Assembly (NCBI GenBank): GCA_938049125.1
Contig: CALICR010000047.1
Coordinates: 1-10,049, forward strand
Direction: 5' to 3'
Origin: an uncultured Clostridia bacterium
GTDB taxonomy: Bacteria; Bacillota; Clostridia; Oscillospirales; Oscillospiraceae
Length of the DNA: 10,049 nt
Made by a program: the position numbers and the translations under genes. Of this stretch, positions 1-6,886 are shown in pieces; the first letter of the stretch is position 1; each line of letters starts with the position of its first letter. A model generated the notes under the pieces. That model did no database searches and was not told the origin of the DNA. It saw nothing but the letters and a program-made list of their open reading frames with translations.

Positions 1-2
1 CG

Positions 3-1208
3 GCACGGACGCCGCGGCGGTTCCGCCGCCTGCGGGACCTGCTGGCCGGAACGACGGCCTGCACCCTCAGCGCCCTCTCCCTGACGCTGCCGCTGACCGT
101 TCTTTATTTCGGGACCGTCTCCATGCTCGCGGTGCTCTCAAACCTTTTGCTGCTCCCGGCCATCACCTGGGCGTTCTACCTCGGCCTGCCCGCCTGCCTC
201 ATCGGCCTGAAGCTTCCCGCTGTTGGGCGAGTTCTGGCCGCGCCGGTGACACTGCTGCTCCGGTACACCGCATATCTGGCCCGCGGCCTCGCGCGCCTGC
301 CCTTTGCCGCCGTCTATCCGGACACGGTCTACCCGGTGGTCTGGCTCGTGTTCTTCTACGGCGCGGCCCTCTGGCTGCTCCTGCACCGCCGGAGGCCCGG
401 CCGGGCACGGGTGCTGACGGTCTTCGGCTGTTCCGCCATCCTGCTCTGCGCGGCGCTGCTGCTCGCGTGGCAGGATGCGGGCGGCCGGACCTTCGCCTTC
501 ACCGCCCTGGACGTTGGGCAGGGCCAGTGTCTCTACTGCCGGTCCGGCGCACAGAACGCCGCCGTGGACTGCGGCGGCAGCAAGGGCGACGATGCCGGGG
601 AAACGCTGGCACGCCGCATCCTCTCCGGCGGACGGACGCACCTCGACTGCCTGATCCTCACCCACTACGATGAGGACCACACCGGCGGCGTGCGGCAGCT
701 GCTCTACCGCATCCGGGTGGACCATCTGCTCCTGCCGGACCGCCCGGATGACAGCGGGACCCGGGCGGAGCTTGAGGCCCTGGCCGCCGAATACGGCGTA
801 AGCGTCACCTATGTGACCGGGGACCTCACGCTGCCCTTCGGGGCCGGGACGCTCTCCGTCTTTGCGCCGGTGACGCCGGAGGCAGGGAACGACGGGAGCC
901 TCAGCGTCCTCGCCAGCTTCGGGGACTTCGACATTTTAACCACCGGCGACATGGGCCAGCGCGCGGAGCGGCTCCTGCTCACCCTGCACCCGATCCCGGA
1001 CCTGGAAGTCCTGGTCGCGGGACACCACGGCTCAAAGAGCTCGACCGGCGAGTATCTGCTGCGGGAGACCGCGCCGGAGCTGGTCGTGATCTCCGTGGGA
1101 GAAAATTCCTATGGCCATCCCGCCGGGGATGTGCTTGCCCGCATCGCGGCCTCCGGGGCCGCTGCACTCCGCACCGACGAACAGGGGACCATCACCGTCA
1201 GGAGGTGA
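3..1208 (+). CDS. comEC: ComEC/Rec2 DNA-uptake channel, C-terminal part (5' end outside window)
   Basis: This is the C-terminal part of the inner-membrane channel that carries single-stranded DNA into the cell during natural transformation. The frame is open from base 3, so the true start lies upstream. The internal ATG at 123 sits inside a conserved membrane stretch (FGTVSMLAVLSNLLLLPA) and is not the start. About 400 residues are visible. The end of the polytopic competence domain runs to about base 480. A metallo-beta-lactamase-like domain follows, with a DVGQGQ strand near 510, an HxDxDH metal motif (HYDEDH, 663-680), a TTGD motif near 940, and the ComEC-typical HHGSKSS (from 1023) and SVGENSYGHP near the end. 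These motifs in this order identify ComEC rather than a stand-alone hydrolase. The stop codon lies inside the ribosome-binding site of holA, and the comEC-holA pairing is common in Firmicutes. Whether the organism is transformable cannot be told from this gene. Confidence 0.93.
   Translation, partial: ARTPRRFRRLRDLLAGTTACTLSALSLTLPLTVLYFGTVSMLAVLSNLLLLPAITWAFYLGLPACLIGLKLPAVGRVLAAPVTLLLRYTAYLARGLARLPFAAVYPDTVYPVVWLVFFYGAALWLLLHRRRPGRARVLTVFGCSAILLCAALLLAWQDAGGRTFAFTALDVGQGQCLYCRSGAQNAAVDCGGSKGDDAGETLARRILSGGRTHLDCLILTHYDEDHTGGVRQLLYRIRVDHLLLPDRPDDSGTRAELEALAAEYGVSVTYVTGDLTLPFGAGTLSVFAPVTPEAGNDGSLSVLASFGDFDILTTGDMGQRAERLLLTLHPIPDLEVLVAGHHGSKSSTGEYLLRETAPELVVISVGENSYGHPAGDVLARIAASGAAALRTDEQGTITVRR
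1200..1208 (+). promoter_or_regulatory. Ribosome-binding site of holA, overlapping the comEC stop
   Basis: AGGAGGTGA is a full match to the anti-Shine-Dalgarno sequence. Its last three bases are the TGA stop of comEC. The GGAGG core ends 7 bases before the ATG at 1213. It fixes the holA start and suggests translational coupling to comEC. Confidence 0.85.
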
Positions 1209-1212
1209 ACCA

Positions 1213-2265
1213 ATGGCATATGCAAAACGCGCCGACGTGCCCGACGGCGCGGCCCGGCTCAAGGCTGACCTCAAGGCCAAGACCCCGGGGCAGCTCTATT
1301 TCCTCTACGGCGAGGAGGCTTATCTCCGGAATTACTACCTCGGGATGCTGCGTGCCCAGCTCACCGGCGGCCCGGCGGAGGAGTTCAACTGCCACCGCTT
1401 CAATGGCGAGACCTTCAGCCTTGACGCGCTCCAGGACGCCCTGGACGCTCTGCCCATGATGGCGGAGCGTACGCTGGTTGAGGTGGACGACGTGGATCTC
1501 TTCAAGGGCGGCGAGGCCGACCGGGACCGCCTGACGGCGCTGCTCTCGGACCTGCCGGACTACTGCTGCCTCGTGTTCACCTATGACACGGTGGAGTTCA
1601 AGCCGGACAAGCGCATGAAAAAGCTCTGGGACGTCATCTCTTCCCGGGGCGTACTGGCAGAATTCCGTCGCCAGCAAGGTCGGGAACTTGTAAACTGGGT
1701 CCGGCGGCACTTCCTGCGCCAGCACAAGGACATCGACGATAAGCTCTGCCAGTATCTCATCTTCGTGGCGGGAAGCTCCATGACGGCGCTGGCCTCGGAG
1801 ATTGAGAAGCTCTGTGCCTACACCGAGGCGCCCCAGATCACCCGCGGCGACATCGATGCCGTGGTGGAGCCGGTGCTGGACGCCGTGGTCTTCGACATCA
1901 CGGACGCCATTTCTGCCGGGGAGTATGACAAAGCCCTCGGAACGCTCCAGACGCTCATGCAGCTCCAGGAGGAGCCGATCCCCATCCTTGGGGCCATCGG
2001 GGCACAGATGCGCCGCCTGCGCTGTGCCAAGCTGCTCCTCGCCGCCGGACAGGGGCGGGAGAGCCTCATGAGGCTCTGCGGCATCGGCGATTATCCGGCC
2101 CGGAAGCTCCTCTCCGCCGCGGGTCACCTCAGCCGGGAGTTCTGCGACCGGGCCGTGCTGCTCTGCACGGAGACGGACTACCAAATGAAGACGTCCTACG
2201 ACGATCCCCAGCGGCTGCTGGAGCTGCTGCTGCTCCGGCTCTCGGAGGAGGCGCGCCATGGTTAA
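1213..2265 (+). CDS. holA: DNA polymerase III subunit delta
   Basis: This is the delta subunit of the clamp-loader complex, which opens the beta sliding clamp and loads it on primed DNA at the replication fork. The product is 350 aa, close to the 343 aa of E. coli HolA. The N-terminal AAA+-like domain carries the family pattern YFLYGEEAYL (residues 29-38) in place of a true P-loop, because delta does not hydrolyse ATP. The later HolA-typical segments are VFDITDAISAG and the helical collar with MRRLRCAKLLL. The ATG at 1213 was chosen because an ideal ribosome-binding site precedes it and homologues start here. An in-frame ATG at 1111 lies deep inside comEC and has no such site. The last 8 bases overlap the next gene. 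The comEC-holA order is also known from Bacillus (comEC-yqeN). Confidence 0.93.
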   Translation: MAYAKRADVPDGAARLKADLKAKTPGQLYFLYGEEAYLRNYYLGMLRAQLTGGPAEEFNCHRFNGETFSLDALQDALDALPMMAERTLVEVDDVDLFKGGEADRDRLTALLSDLPDYCCLVFTYDTVEFKPDKRMKKLWDVISSRGVLAEFRRQQGRELVNWVRRHFLRQHKDIDDKLCQYLIFVAGSSMTALASEIEKLCAYTEAPQITRGDIDAVVEPVLDAVVFDITDAISAGEYDKALGTLQTLMQLQEEPIPILGAIGAQMRRLRCAKLLLAAGQGRESLMRLCGIGDYPARKLLSAAGHLSREFCDRAVLLCTETDYQMKTSYDDPQRLLELLLLRLSEEARHG

Positions 2266-2836
2266 AATTCGGGAGGCCATCGTGGTCGAGGGCCGCTACG
2301 ACAAGAATGTCCTGCGCCAGATCGTGGACGCGCCGGTCTTTGAGACCCACGGCTTCGGCGTCATGAACGACCGGCCGCTGTTGGGACTTCTGCGCCGCCT
2401 GGCGGAGACCCGGGGGCTCATCATCCTGACGGACTCGGACGGCGCGGGCTTCGTCATCCGCAACTATCTCAAGGGCAGCATCCCTGCCGGGCGGGTGCTG
2501 CACGCCTATATTCCGGACATCCGCGGCAAGGAGCGCCGCAAGGACCGCCCGGGCAAGGAGGGCAAGCTGGGCGTCGAAGGGATGCGGCCCGAGGTGCTGC
2601 TGGAGGTCCTGCGCCGCGCCGGCGCCACCTTCGAGGACGCACCGGACGCGGAGCTGGCCCGCGTACCCATCACGAAGCAGGACCTCTACCTCCTGCACCT
2701 GACGGGCTGGCCGGACAGCGCCGCGCGCCGTGCCCAGCTCAAGCAAACCCTCGGTCTGCCGGAGCATCTGAGCACCAACGGGCTGCTCGATGCGCTGAAC
2801 GCCATGTTTGACCGGGACGAACTGATAGGGGACTAG
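2258..2836 (+). CDS. rnmV: TOPRIM-domain ribonuclease M5-like protein
   Basis: The product is 192 aa. It has an N-terminal TOPRIM fold with the catalytic glutamate in VVEGRYD (E11) and the DxD pair in TDSDGAG (D59, D61). It then has a basic segment (GKERRKDRPGKEG) and a GVEGMRPE motif, as in RNase M5, the enzyme that trims 5S rRNA precursors in low-GC Firmicutes with help from ribosomal protein L18. The C-terminal part, from about residue 137 (ITKQDLYLLHLTGWPDS), matches the helical domain that many clostridial RNase M5 proteins carry as DUF4093. The start is supported by GGAGGAGG (2244-2251), 6 bases before the ATG. The gene overlaps holA by 8 bases. rnmV often sits beside ksgA, so this neighbourhood differs. 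Family assignment is good. The exact RNA substrate is inferred from the family. Confidence 0.82.
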   Translation: MVKIREAIVVEGRYDKNVLRQIVDAPVFETHGFGVMNDRPLLGLLRRLAETRGLIILTDSDGAGFVIRNYLKGSIPAGRVLHAYIPDIRGKERRKDRPGKEGKLGVEGMRPEVLLEVLRRAGATFEDAPDAELARVPITKQDLYLLHLTGWPDSAARRAQLKQTLGLPEHLSTNGLLDALNAMFDRDELIGD

Positions 2837-2839
2837 ACA

Positions 2840-4732
2840 ATGACCGACATTTGGGTAAAGGACCTCGTAAAGTCCTTTGAGATCGGAGACAATATTTTGG
2901 ACGGCCTGTCCTTCGAGGTGCTGGAGGGTGAGCGCGTCGGCATCATGGGCCGCAACGGGGCAGGGAAGACGACGCTCTTCAAAATTCTGACGGGCCAGAT
3001 GGACTATGATTCGGGCGAGGTCATGATCGCGCCCGGGAAAAAGCTGGGCCTCATCTCCCAGATCCCGCACTATCCGGCGGGCTACACCGCGGAGATGGTG
3101 CTCCGCTCCGCCTTCACGGGCCTTGAGAAGCTCCGCCGCCGCATGGAGGCACTGGAGCGCCGGATGGCTGCCGGGGAGGCCGGGGATGCCGAGCTGCGGG
3201 AATACGACGCCCTCGCCAACCGCTTCGAGACCGGCGGCGGCTACGAGACGGACGTGGAGGTCGAGAAGATCTGCAACGGCCTCGGCATCCCCGCCGCCAT
3301 GCGCGCCCAGGAATTCGACCGCCTCTCCGGCGGGGAGAAGACCCGGGTCAACCTGGCCCGGCTGCTGCTCGAAAAGACGGACATTCTGCTGCTGGACGAG
3401 CCGACGAACCACCTGGACCTCCGCAGCGTCGAGTGGCTGGAAGAGTACATCCTCAAATTCAAGGGCACCGTGCTGACCATCTCCCATGACCGCTACTTCC
3501 TGGACCGGGTGGTCCAGCGCATCGTGGAGCTGCACGACGGCCACGCCGAATTCTACAGCGGTAACTACACGTTCTACATGGCCGAAAAGCAGGCGCGCTT
3601 CGACCTCCAGCTCAAGCAGTACGAGCAGGAGCAGGCCAAACTCAAGCAGTTGGGCTTCACGCTGGAGCGCATGAAGGGCTGGGGCATCAACAACCGCACG
3701 CTCTACCGCCGGGCCATGTCCATCCAGCACCGCATGGACCGCATCAAAAAGACGGACCGACCCACGAAGGAAAAGACTATGCGCGCCTCCTTCGGCGAGC
3801 GCGAGTTCCACGGCGACGAGGTGCTCTCCATCAAGGGCCTGCGCAAGTCCTTCGGGGACCGGGTGCTCTTCTCGGACGTGGAGCTGCTGGTCCAGGGAGG
3901 CGAGCGCATCGGCATCCTCGGCGACAACGGCACCGGTAAGAGCACCTTTCTGAAGGTCCTGCTGGGCGAGGAGCCGGGAGAAGGAAAAGTTCGCTTCGGC
4001 CCCTCCGTCAAATGGGCCTATCTGCCGCAGATCATCCACTTTGACCACCCGGAGCGCACGCTTTACGACACCATGCTCTACGAAAAGAACTGCTCGCCCC
4101 AGGTGGCGCGGGACCGGCTGGGGCAGTTCCTGTTCCAGGGAGAGGACGTCTTCAAGACCGTCGGTTCCCTCTCTGGCGGCGAACAGTCACGGCTGCGGCT
4201 CTGTATGCTGATGGACGAGAAAATCAACCTTCTGATTCTGGACGAGCCTACGAACCATCTCGATATCGCCTCCCGGGAATGGGTCGAGGCGGCCATTGAG
4301 GAGTATGAGGGCGCACTGCTTTTCGTGTCCCACGACCGCTACTTCGTCAACGAGTTCGCCGACCGCATCTGGGAGCTTTCGGACGGGACCATCCGGGACT
4401 ATCCCTTCGGCTACGAGAAATACCGCGCCGTCAAGGAGCGCGAGGCCGCGGCCCAGGCCGCAGCCCCGGCAGCCCGGAAGGAGAAAAAGGAAAAGAAGGA
4501 GAAGCCGCCCCGCACCGGCGGCACCAAGAACGCCGAAAAGCTGGTTCGGAGGCTGGAGCGCGAGATCGACGCCCGGGAAAAAGACCTCGCCGCCCTGGAG
4601 GCGGACATTGAGGCCGCCGCGTCCGACTACCAGCGCCTCAGTGAGCTGCTTGCGCAGAAGGAGGAGGCCGACGCCGCCCTCGCCGCGCTGATGGAGCAGT
4701 GGGAGGAGGCGTCCCTGGAGTTGGAAAGCTGA
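2840..4732 (+). CDS. ABC-F family ATP-binding protein (Uup/YdiF-like)
   Basis: This is a soluble twin-ATPase protein of 630 aa with no membrane segments. ABC-F proteins bind the ribosomal E site and influence translation; some protect ribosomes from antibiotics. Domain 1 has Walker A GRNGAGKTT (37-45), signature LSGGE (162-166), Walker B with catalytic glutamate (ILLLDE, E187) and SHDR (215-218). The linker between the ATPase domains, about residues 245-320, is the region that contacts the P-site tRNA. Domain 2 has GDNGTGKST (361-369), LSGGE (444-448), LILDE (E469) and SHDR (497-500). An Ala/Lys-rich stretch (537-560) leads to a charged coiled coil (563-627), as in Uup and YdiF. Both catalytic glutamates are present. 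The start lies 3 bases after the rnmV stop, with AGGGGA at 2827-2832. The coiled-coil tail and lack of resistance-type linker features suggest a housekeeping role. The exact subfamily is unresolved. Confidence 0.93.
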   Translation: MTDIWVKDLVKSFEIGDNILDGLSFEVLEGERVGIMGRNGAGKTTLFKILTGQMDYDSGEVMIAPGKKLGLISQIPHYPAGYTAEMVLRSAFTGLEKLRRRMEALERRMAAGEAGDAELREYDALANRFETGGGYETDVEVEKICNGLGIPAAMRAQEFDRLSGGEKTRVNLARLLLEKTDILLLDEPTNHLDLRSVEWLEEYILKFKGTVLTISHDRYFLDRVVQRIVELHDGHAEFYSGNYTFYMAEKQARFDLQLKQYEQEQAKLKQLGFTLERMKGWGINNRTLYRRAMSIQHRMDRIKKTDRPTKEKTMRASFGEREFHGDEVLSIKGLRKSFGDRVLFSDVELLVQGGERIGILGDNGTGKSTFLKVLLGEEPGEGKVRFGPSVKWAYLPQIIHFDHPERTLYDTMLYEKNCSPQVARDRLGQFLFQGEDVFKTVGSLSGGEQSRLRLCMLMDEKINLLILDEPTNHLDIASREWVEAAIEEYEGALLFVSHDRYFVNEFADRIWELSDGTIRDYPFGYEKYRAVKEREAAAQAAAPAARKEKKEKKEKPPRTGGTKNAEKLVRRLEREIDAREKDLAALEADIEAAASDYQRLSELLAQKEEADAALAALMEQWEEASLELES

Positions 4733-4736
4733 TTTC

Positions 4737-4765
4737 TTGACAGAACGCCTCCGACTGGGTAAAAT
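4737..4765 (+). promoter_or_regulatory. Housekeeping (SigA-type) promoter for mrp
   Basis: A perfect -35 box TTGACA (4737-4742) is followed by a 17-base spacer and a -10 box TAAAAT (4760-4765), one base from consensus. It starts 5 bases after the ABC-F stop codon, and the expected transcript start is near 4772. No terminator separates it from the ABC-F gene, so readthrough from upstream is also possible. Confidence 0.8.
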
Positions 4766-4801
4766 AGAAGGAAAAACAACACTGAAAAGGAGTTTTTGAG
4801 C

Positions 4802-5617
4802 ATGAGCGAATCCTGCAGCGGCAGCTGCGAAAGCTGCCACGAGAATTGCTCCAGCCGCAAGGAAGACCTCCACGCGGCCATGAACGAGCATTCAAACATC
4901 AAAAAGGTCATCGCCGTCGTCAGCGGCAAGGGCGGCGTGGGCAAGAGCACGCTGACGTCCCTGCTGGCCACCGCCGTGCGGCAGCAGGGCAAGTCCGTCG
5001 GCATCCTGGATGCCGACATCACCGGCCCCTCGATTCCGAAGGCCTTTGGCGTCACCGAGTGCAGCGGCCAGGACGAAAAGGGCCTCTATCCCGCCCTCTC
5101 CGCCGCGGGCACGAAGATCATGTCCATCAACCTGCTGCTGGACGACGAGACCTCGCCGGTGCTCTGGCGCGGGCCGATTCTGGCCGGGGCCGTCAAGCAG
5201 TTCTGGACCGACGTGGTCTGGGGCGACGTGGACTACCTCTTTGTGGATATGCCCCCCGGAACCGGCGACGTGCCGCTGACCGTCTTCCAGTCCCTGCCAA
5301 TCGACGGCATTCTCCTCGTCACCTCGCCCCAGGACCTGGTGTCCATGATTGTCTCCAAGGCCGTCAACATGGCGAATATGATGCAAGTGCCCGTGCTGGG
5401 CTTCGTGGAGAACTACAGCTACCTCACCTGTCCCGACTGCGGCCGCCGCATCTCCGTCTTCGGGCCGAGCCACCTGGATGAGGCTGCGGAACGGTACGGC
5501 GTCCCTGTGCTGGCCCGGCTGCCCATCGATCCGAACCTGGCGCGCCTTGTGGACGCAGGCGAGGTGGAGCAGGCCGACACGGCGCCCGTCGCGCCGGTGG
5601 TCGCCGCCATCCTCTGA
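4802..5617 (+). CDS. Mrp/NBP35-family iron-sulfur cluster carrier ATPase
   Basis: This is a cytosolic P-loop ATPase of the Mrp/NBP35 (ApbC) family, which carries 4Fe-4S clusters to apo-proteins. The product is 271 aa. An N-terminal cysteine cluster (C5, C9, C12, C16; spacing CxxxCxxCxxxC) precedes the deviant Walker A GKGGVGKST (42-50). A DADITGPS switch, the VDMPPGTGD motif and the bridging CxxC (C210, C213, in TCPDCG) follow. In the family the CxxC holds a shared cluster at the dimer interface. The N-terminal cysteines recall eukaryotic Nbp35 but differ in spacing; similar short cysteine tails occur in anaerobic Firmicutes. The ATG at 4802 lies 9 bases after AAGGAG (4787-4792). An in-frame TTG at 4796 is too close to that site. 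The gene is its own transcription unit with promoter and terminator. Confidence 0.92.
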   Translation: MSESCSGSCESCHENCSSRKEDLHAAMNEHSNIKKVIAVVSGKGGVGKSTLTSLLATAVRQQGKSVGILDADITGPSIPKAFGVTECSGQDEKGLYPALSAAGTKIMSINLLLDDETSPVLWRGPILAGAVKQFWTDVVWGDVDYLFVDMPPGTGDVPLTVFQSLPIDGILLVTSPQDLVSMIVSKAVNMANMMQVPVLGFVENYSYLTCPDCGRRISVFGPSHLDEAAERYGVPVLARLPIDPNLARLVDAGEVEQADTAPVAPVVAAIL

Positions 5618-5623
5618 ACCTGG

Positions 5624-5665
5624 GACGGCTGCCGTCTGCGATGCAGGCAGCAGCCGTCTTTTTTT
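5624..5665 (+). terminator. Intrinsic terminator after mrp
   Basis: A 9-bp stem (GACGGCTGC at 5624-5632 with GCAGCCGTC at 5650-5658) is extended inside by a second 4-bp stem (CTGC/GCAG) with a GAT loop. Seven T residues (5659-5665) follow at once. It ends the mrp transcript. On the other strand no T-run follows the hairpin, so it is not a good terminator for the convergent cotJ operon. Confidence 0.88.
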
Positions 5666-5672
5666 GAGGGCC

Positions 5673-6287
5673 TCAGGCCTTCTTCTTCGCCGTCCGCGGG
5701 AAGGCGGGGTTCATAAAGTAGACGTTCGATTCGTCCAGTGTCTCCCGGAGCAGCTCCACCGCCTCGCCGAAGCGCTGGAAATGGACGATCTCCCGCTCAC
5801 GCAGGAACTTGATGACGTCGTTGAGGTCCGGGTCATCGGAGAGCCGCAGGATGTTGTCGTAAGTCACCCGGGCCTTCTGTTCCGCCGCCATATCCTCGAC
5901 GAGGTCGGCGATGGGGTCGCCCTTCACGCCGATGCCCGCGGCGTTCCAGGGGGCGCCGGAGGCGGCGGTGGGGTAGACGCCTACGGTGTGGTCCACGAAA
6001 TAGGGGGCGAAGGCCGATTCCTTGATCTGCTCCTCGCTGAGGTTCCGCGTGAGCTGATGTACGATGGCCCCGATCATCTCGAGGTGCCCCAGCTCCTCGG
6101 TGCCGATGTCCGTCAGGAGGCCCTGGAGGGCCGGGTGGGGCATGGAAAAGCGCTGGCTGAGGTAGCGCAGGGATGCGCCCAGCTCGCCATCCGGGCCGCC
6201 GTACTGGCTGATGACCACCGCCGCGAGCTTCGGGTTCGGGTTTGCGATTTTTACGGGATACTGTAATTTCTTGTCATAGACAAACAT
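5673..6287 (-). CDS. cotJC: CotJC-type manganese catalase, spore-coat protein
   Basis: The product is 204 aa, a ferritin-like four-helix protein of the manganese catalase family and the third member of the spore-coat cotJ operon. The dimanganese ligand set is complete: E35 (in DGELGASLRYL), E65 and H68 (TEELGHLEM), E136 (AAEQKAR) and H169 (REREIVHF, with E166). The protein could therefore break down hydrogen peroxide; in spores it is linked to the coat. The N-terminus MFVYDKKLQYPVKI is typical of CotJC. The start is fixed by AGGAGG at 6295-6300 on this strand, 7 bases before the ATG and inside the end of the upstream gene, from which it is separated by only 2 bases. No clear intrinsic terminator follows, and the gene converges on mrp. 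Confidence 0.93.
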   Translation of the reverse strand: MFVYDKKLQYPVKIANPNPKLAAVVISQYGGPDGELGASLRYLSQRFSMPHPALQGLLTDIGTEELGHLEMIGAIVHQLTRNLSEEQIKESAFAPYFVDHTVGVYPTAASGAPWNAAGIGVKGDPIADLVEDMAAEQKARVTYDNILRLSDDPDLNDVIKFLREREIVHFQRFGEAVELLRETLDESNVYFMNPAFPRTAKKKA

Positions 6288-6289
6288 GC

Positions 6290-6793
6290 TCAGGCCTCCT
6301 CGTTCCGGTTTGCGTCATACTCCCAGGGCCAGGGGCCCTCGGTCCAGAGATAGCGGTCCTTCGGGACGGCGCACAGCTGGGTGAGCGGGCCGCGGGTCTC
6401 CTGGTAGACCTTAACGCCCTGGCGGTAGAGCTTCGAGTAGGAGGCGAAGAGGGCGGCTGCCTCGGCATCCCCGCCGTGGGTGTCGAGGTAGAGGCCCAGC
6501 TCCTGGATGGCGAAGGCCAGCGCCTGAAGCTCCGCCAGGCCGCGGTCGCCCTTCTCCTCGTCGTTGACCATGCCGAGATAGGGGAGGTCCAGGCCGGGGA
6601 AGAGGGTGCCGCGGATCAGCCCCTTCTCGATGGGGTAGCGGGCCGGGTCCTCGTTCTGAAACGGAACATAGGGATTGGCCAGCGGCGCGCAGGGCGGCAG
6701 GGTCCCGAGGGGATCGCCCGCCTGCTTGTTCCCGGCGCAGGCCGCGTCCTGCGGCGCGTCGCCGAGGACCGTCCGTAATTTCTGCTGTTCCAA
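6290..6793 (-). CDS. Fused CotJA-CotJB spore-coat protein
   Basis: The product is 167 aa and joins two normally separate small coat proteins in one uninterrupted frame. Residues 39-76 match CotJA (NPYVPFQ, RGTLFPGLDLPY). Residues 84-158 match CotJB (LAFAIQELGLYLDTH, GPLT, and the ending PWPWE). The first 38 residues are variable and contain two cysteines. The start is a TTG at 6793, supported by AGGAGGT at 6802-6808 with an 8-base gap. No other in-frame start exists before the internal Met75 (ATG at 6569-6571), which has no Shine-Dalgarno sequence, so a separate CotJB is unlikely to be made. In Bacillus, CotJA and CotJB are separate proteins made in the mother cell with CotJC, and CotJA and CotJC interact. 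The motif assignments are strong. How rare the fusion is cannot be judged here. Confidence 0.88.
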   Translation of the reverse strand: MEQQKLRTVLGDAPQDAACAGNKQAGDPLGTLPPCAPLANPYVPFQNEDPARYPIEKGLIRGTLFPGLDLPYLGMVNDEEKGDRGLAELQALAFAIQELGLYLDTHGGDAEAAALFASYSKLYRQGVKVYQETRGPLTQLCAVPKDRYLWTEGPWPWEYDANRNEEA

Positions 6794-6801
6794 CTTAGGT
6801 T

Positions 6802-6808
6802 ACCTCCT
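6802..6808 (-). promoter_or_regulatory. Ribosome-binding site deciding the TTG start of the CotJA-CotJB gene
   Basis: AGGAGGT on the minus strand lies 8 bases before the TTG at 6793. No ATG or GTG is present in frame at the N-terminus, so this site is the main argument for the TTG start. Confidence 0.8.
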
Positions 6809-6819
6809 GGGTTTTGATT

Positions 6820-6836
6820 TGAAACGCATCGTTTCA
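6820..6836. repeat. Perfect inverted repeat in the cotJ leader
   Basis: Seven-base arms TGAAACG (6820-6826) and CGTTTCA (6830-6836) are separated by CAT. The repeat lies 27-43 bases upstream of the TTG start of the fused coat gene, close to the transcript start predicted from the candidate promoter at 6841-6869. It could be an operator or a stem-loop at the 5' end of the mRNA. The sequence alone does not decide. Confidence 0.6.
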
Positions 6837-6840
6837 GAGC

Positions 6841-6869
6841 AGTCTATGTCAAACCGCCGCAGTCTGTGC
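6841..6869 (-). promoter_or_regulatory. Candidate SigE-type promoter of the cotJ operon
   Basis: On the minus strand the -10-like octamer CATAGACT (6848-6841) matches the SigE pattern CATACAnT at all but one defined position. It lies 14 bases from a weak -35-like GCACAGA (6869-6863). The known mother-cell, SigE-dependent expression of cotJ in Bacillus makes this plausible, but the -35 match is poor. A TTGACA also overlaps here (6852-6847), without a matching SigA -10 box. Confidence 0.35.
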
Positions 6870-6886
6870 CGCCTTTGCGTAAGAGC

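Noticed and set aside
1111..1212. Upstream in-frame ATG as the holA start
   Set aside because: It would add 34 residues encoded inside comEC with no homology to HolA. The ATG at 1213 has an ideal ribosome-binding site.
2129..4048. A 639-aa open frame on the minus strand opposite rnmV and the ABC-F gene
   Set aside because: Its length comes from the strong G/C third-position bias of the real genes on the other strand. It has no recognisable domain and is antisense to two clear families.
2840..4732. The ABC-F protein as an antibiotic resistance determinant
   Set aside because: It has the C-terminal coiled coil of housekeeping Uup/YdiF-like proteins and no visible regulatory leader. Resistance-type function cannot be supported from the sequence.
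4796..4801. TTG at 4796 as the mrp start
   Set aside because: It lies only 3 bases from AAGGAG, too close. The ATG at 4802 has proper spacing.
4187..4891. A 234-aa minus-strand open frame across the end of the ABC-F gene and the mrp promoter
   Set aside because: It is antisense to well-supported genes and a near-consensus promoter, and it has no domain match.
5478..6266. A 262-aa plus-strand open frame opposite cotJC
   Set aside because: It begins inside mrp, runs through the mrp terminator and is the mirror of the CotJC coding sequence. CotJC has a complete metal-ligand set, so the minus strand is the coding one.
6847..6852. TTGACA on the minus strand as a SigA -35 box for the cotJ operon
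   Set aside because: At 16-18 bases downstream there is no acceptable -10 box, and vegetative expression of cotJ would be unexpected.
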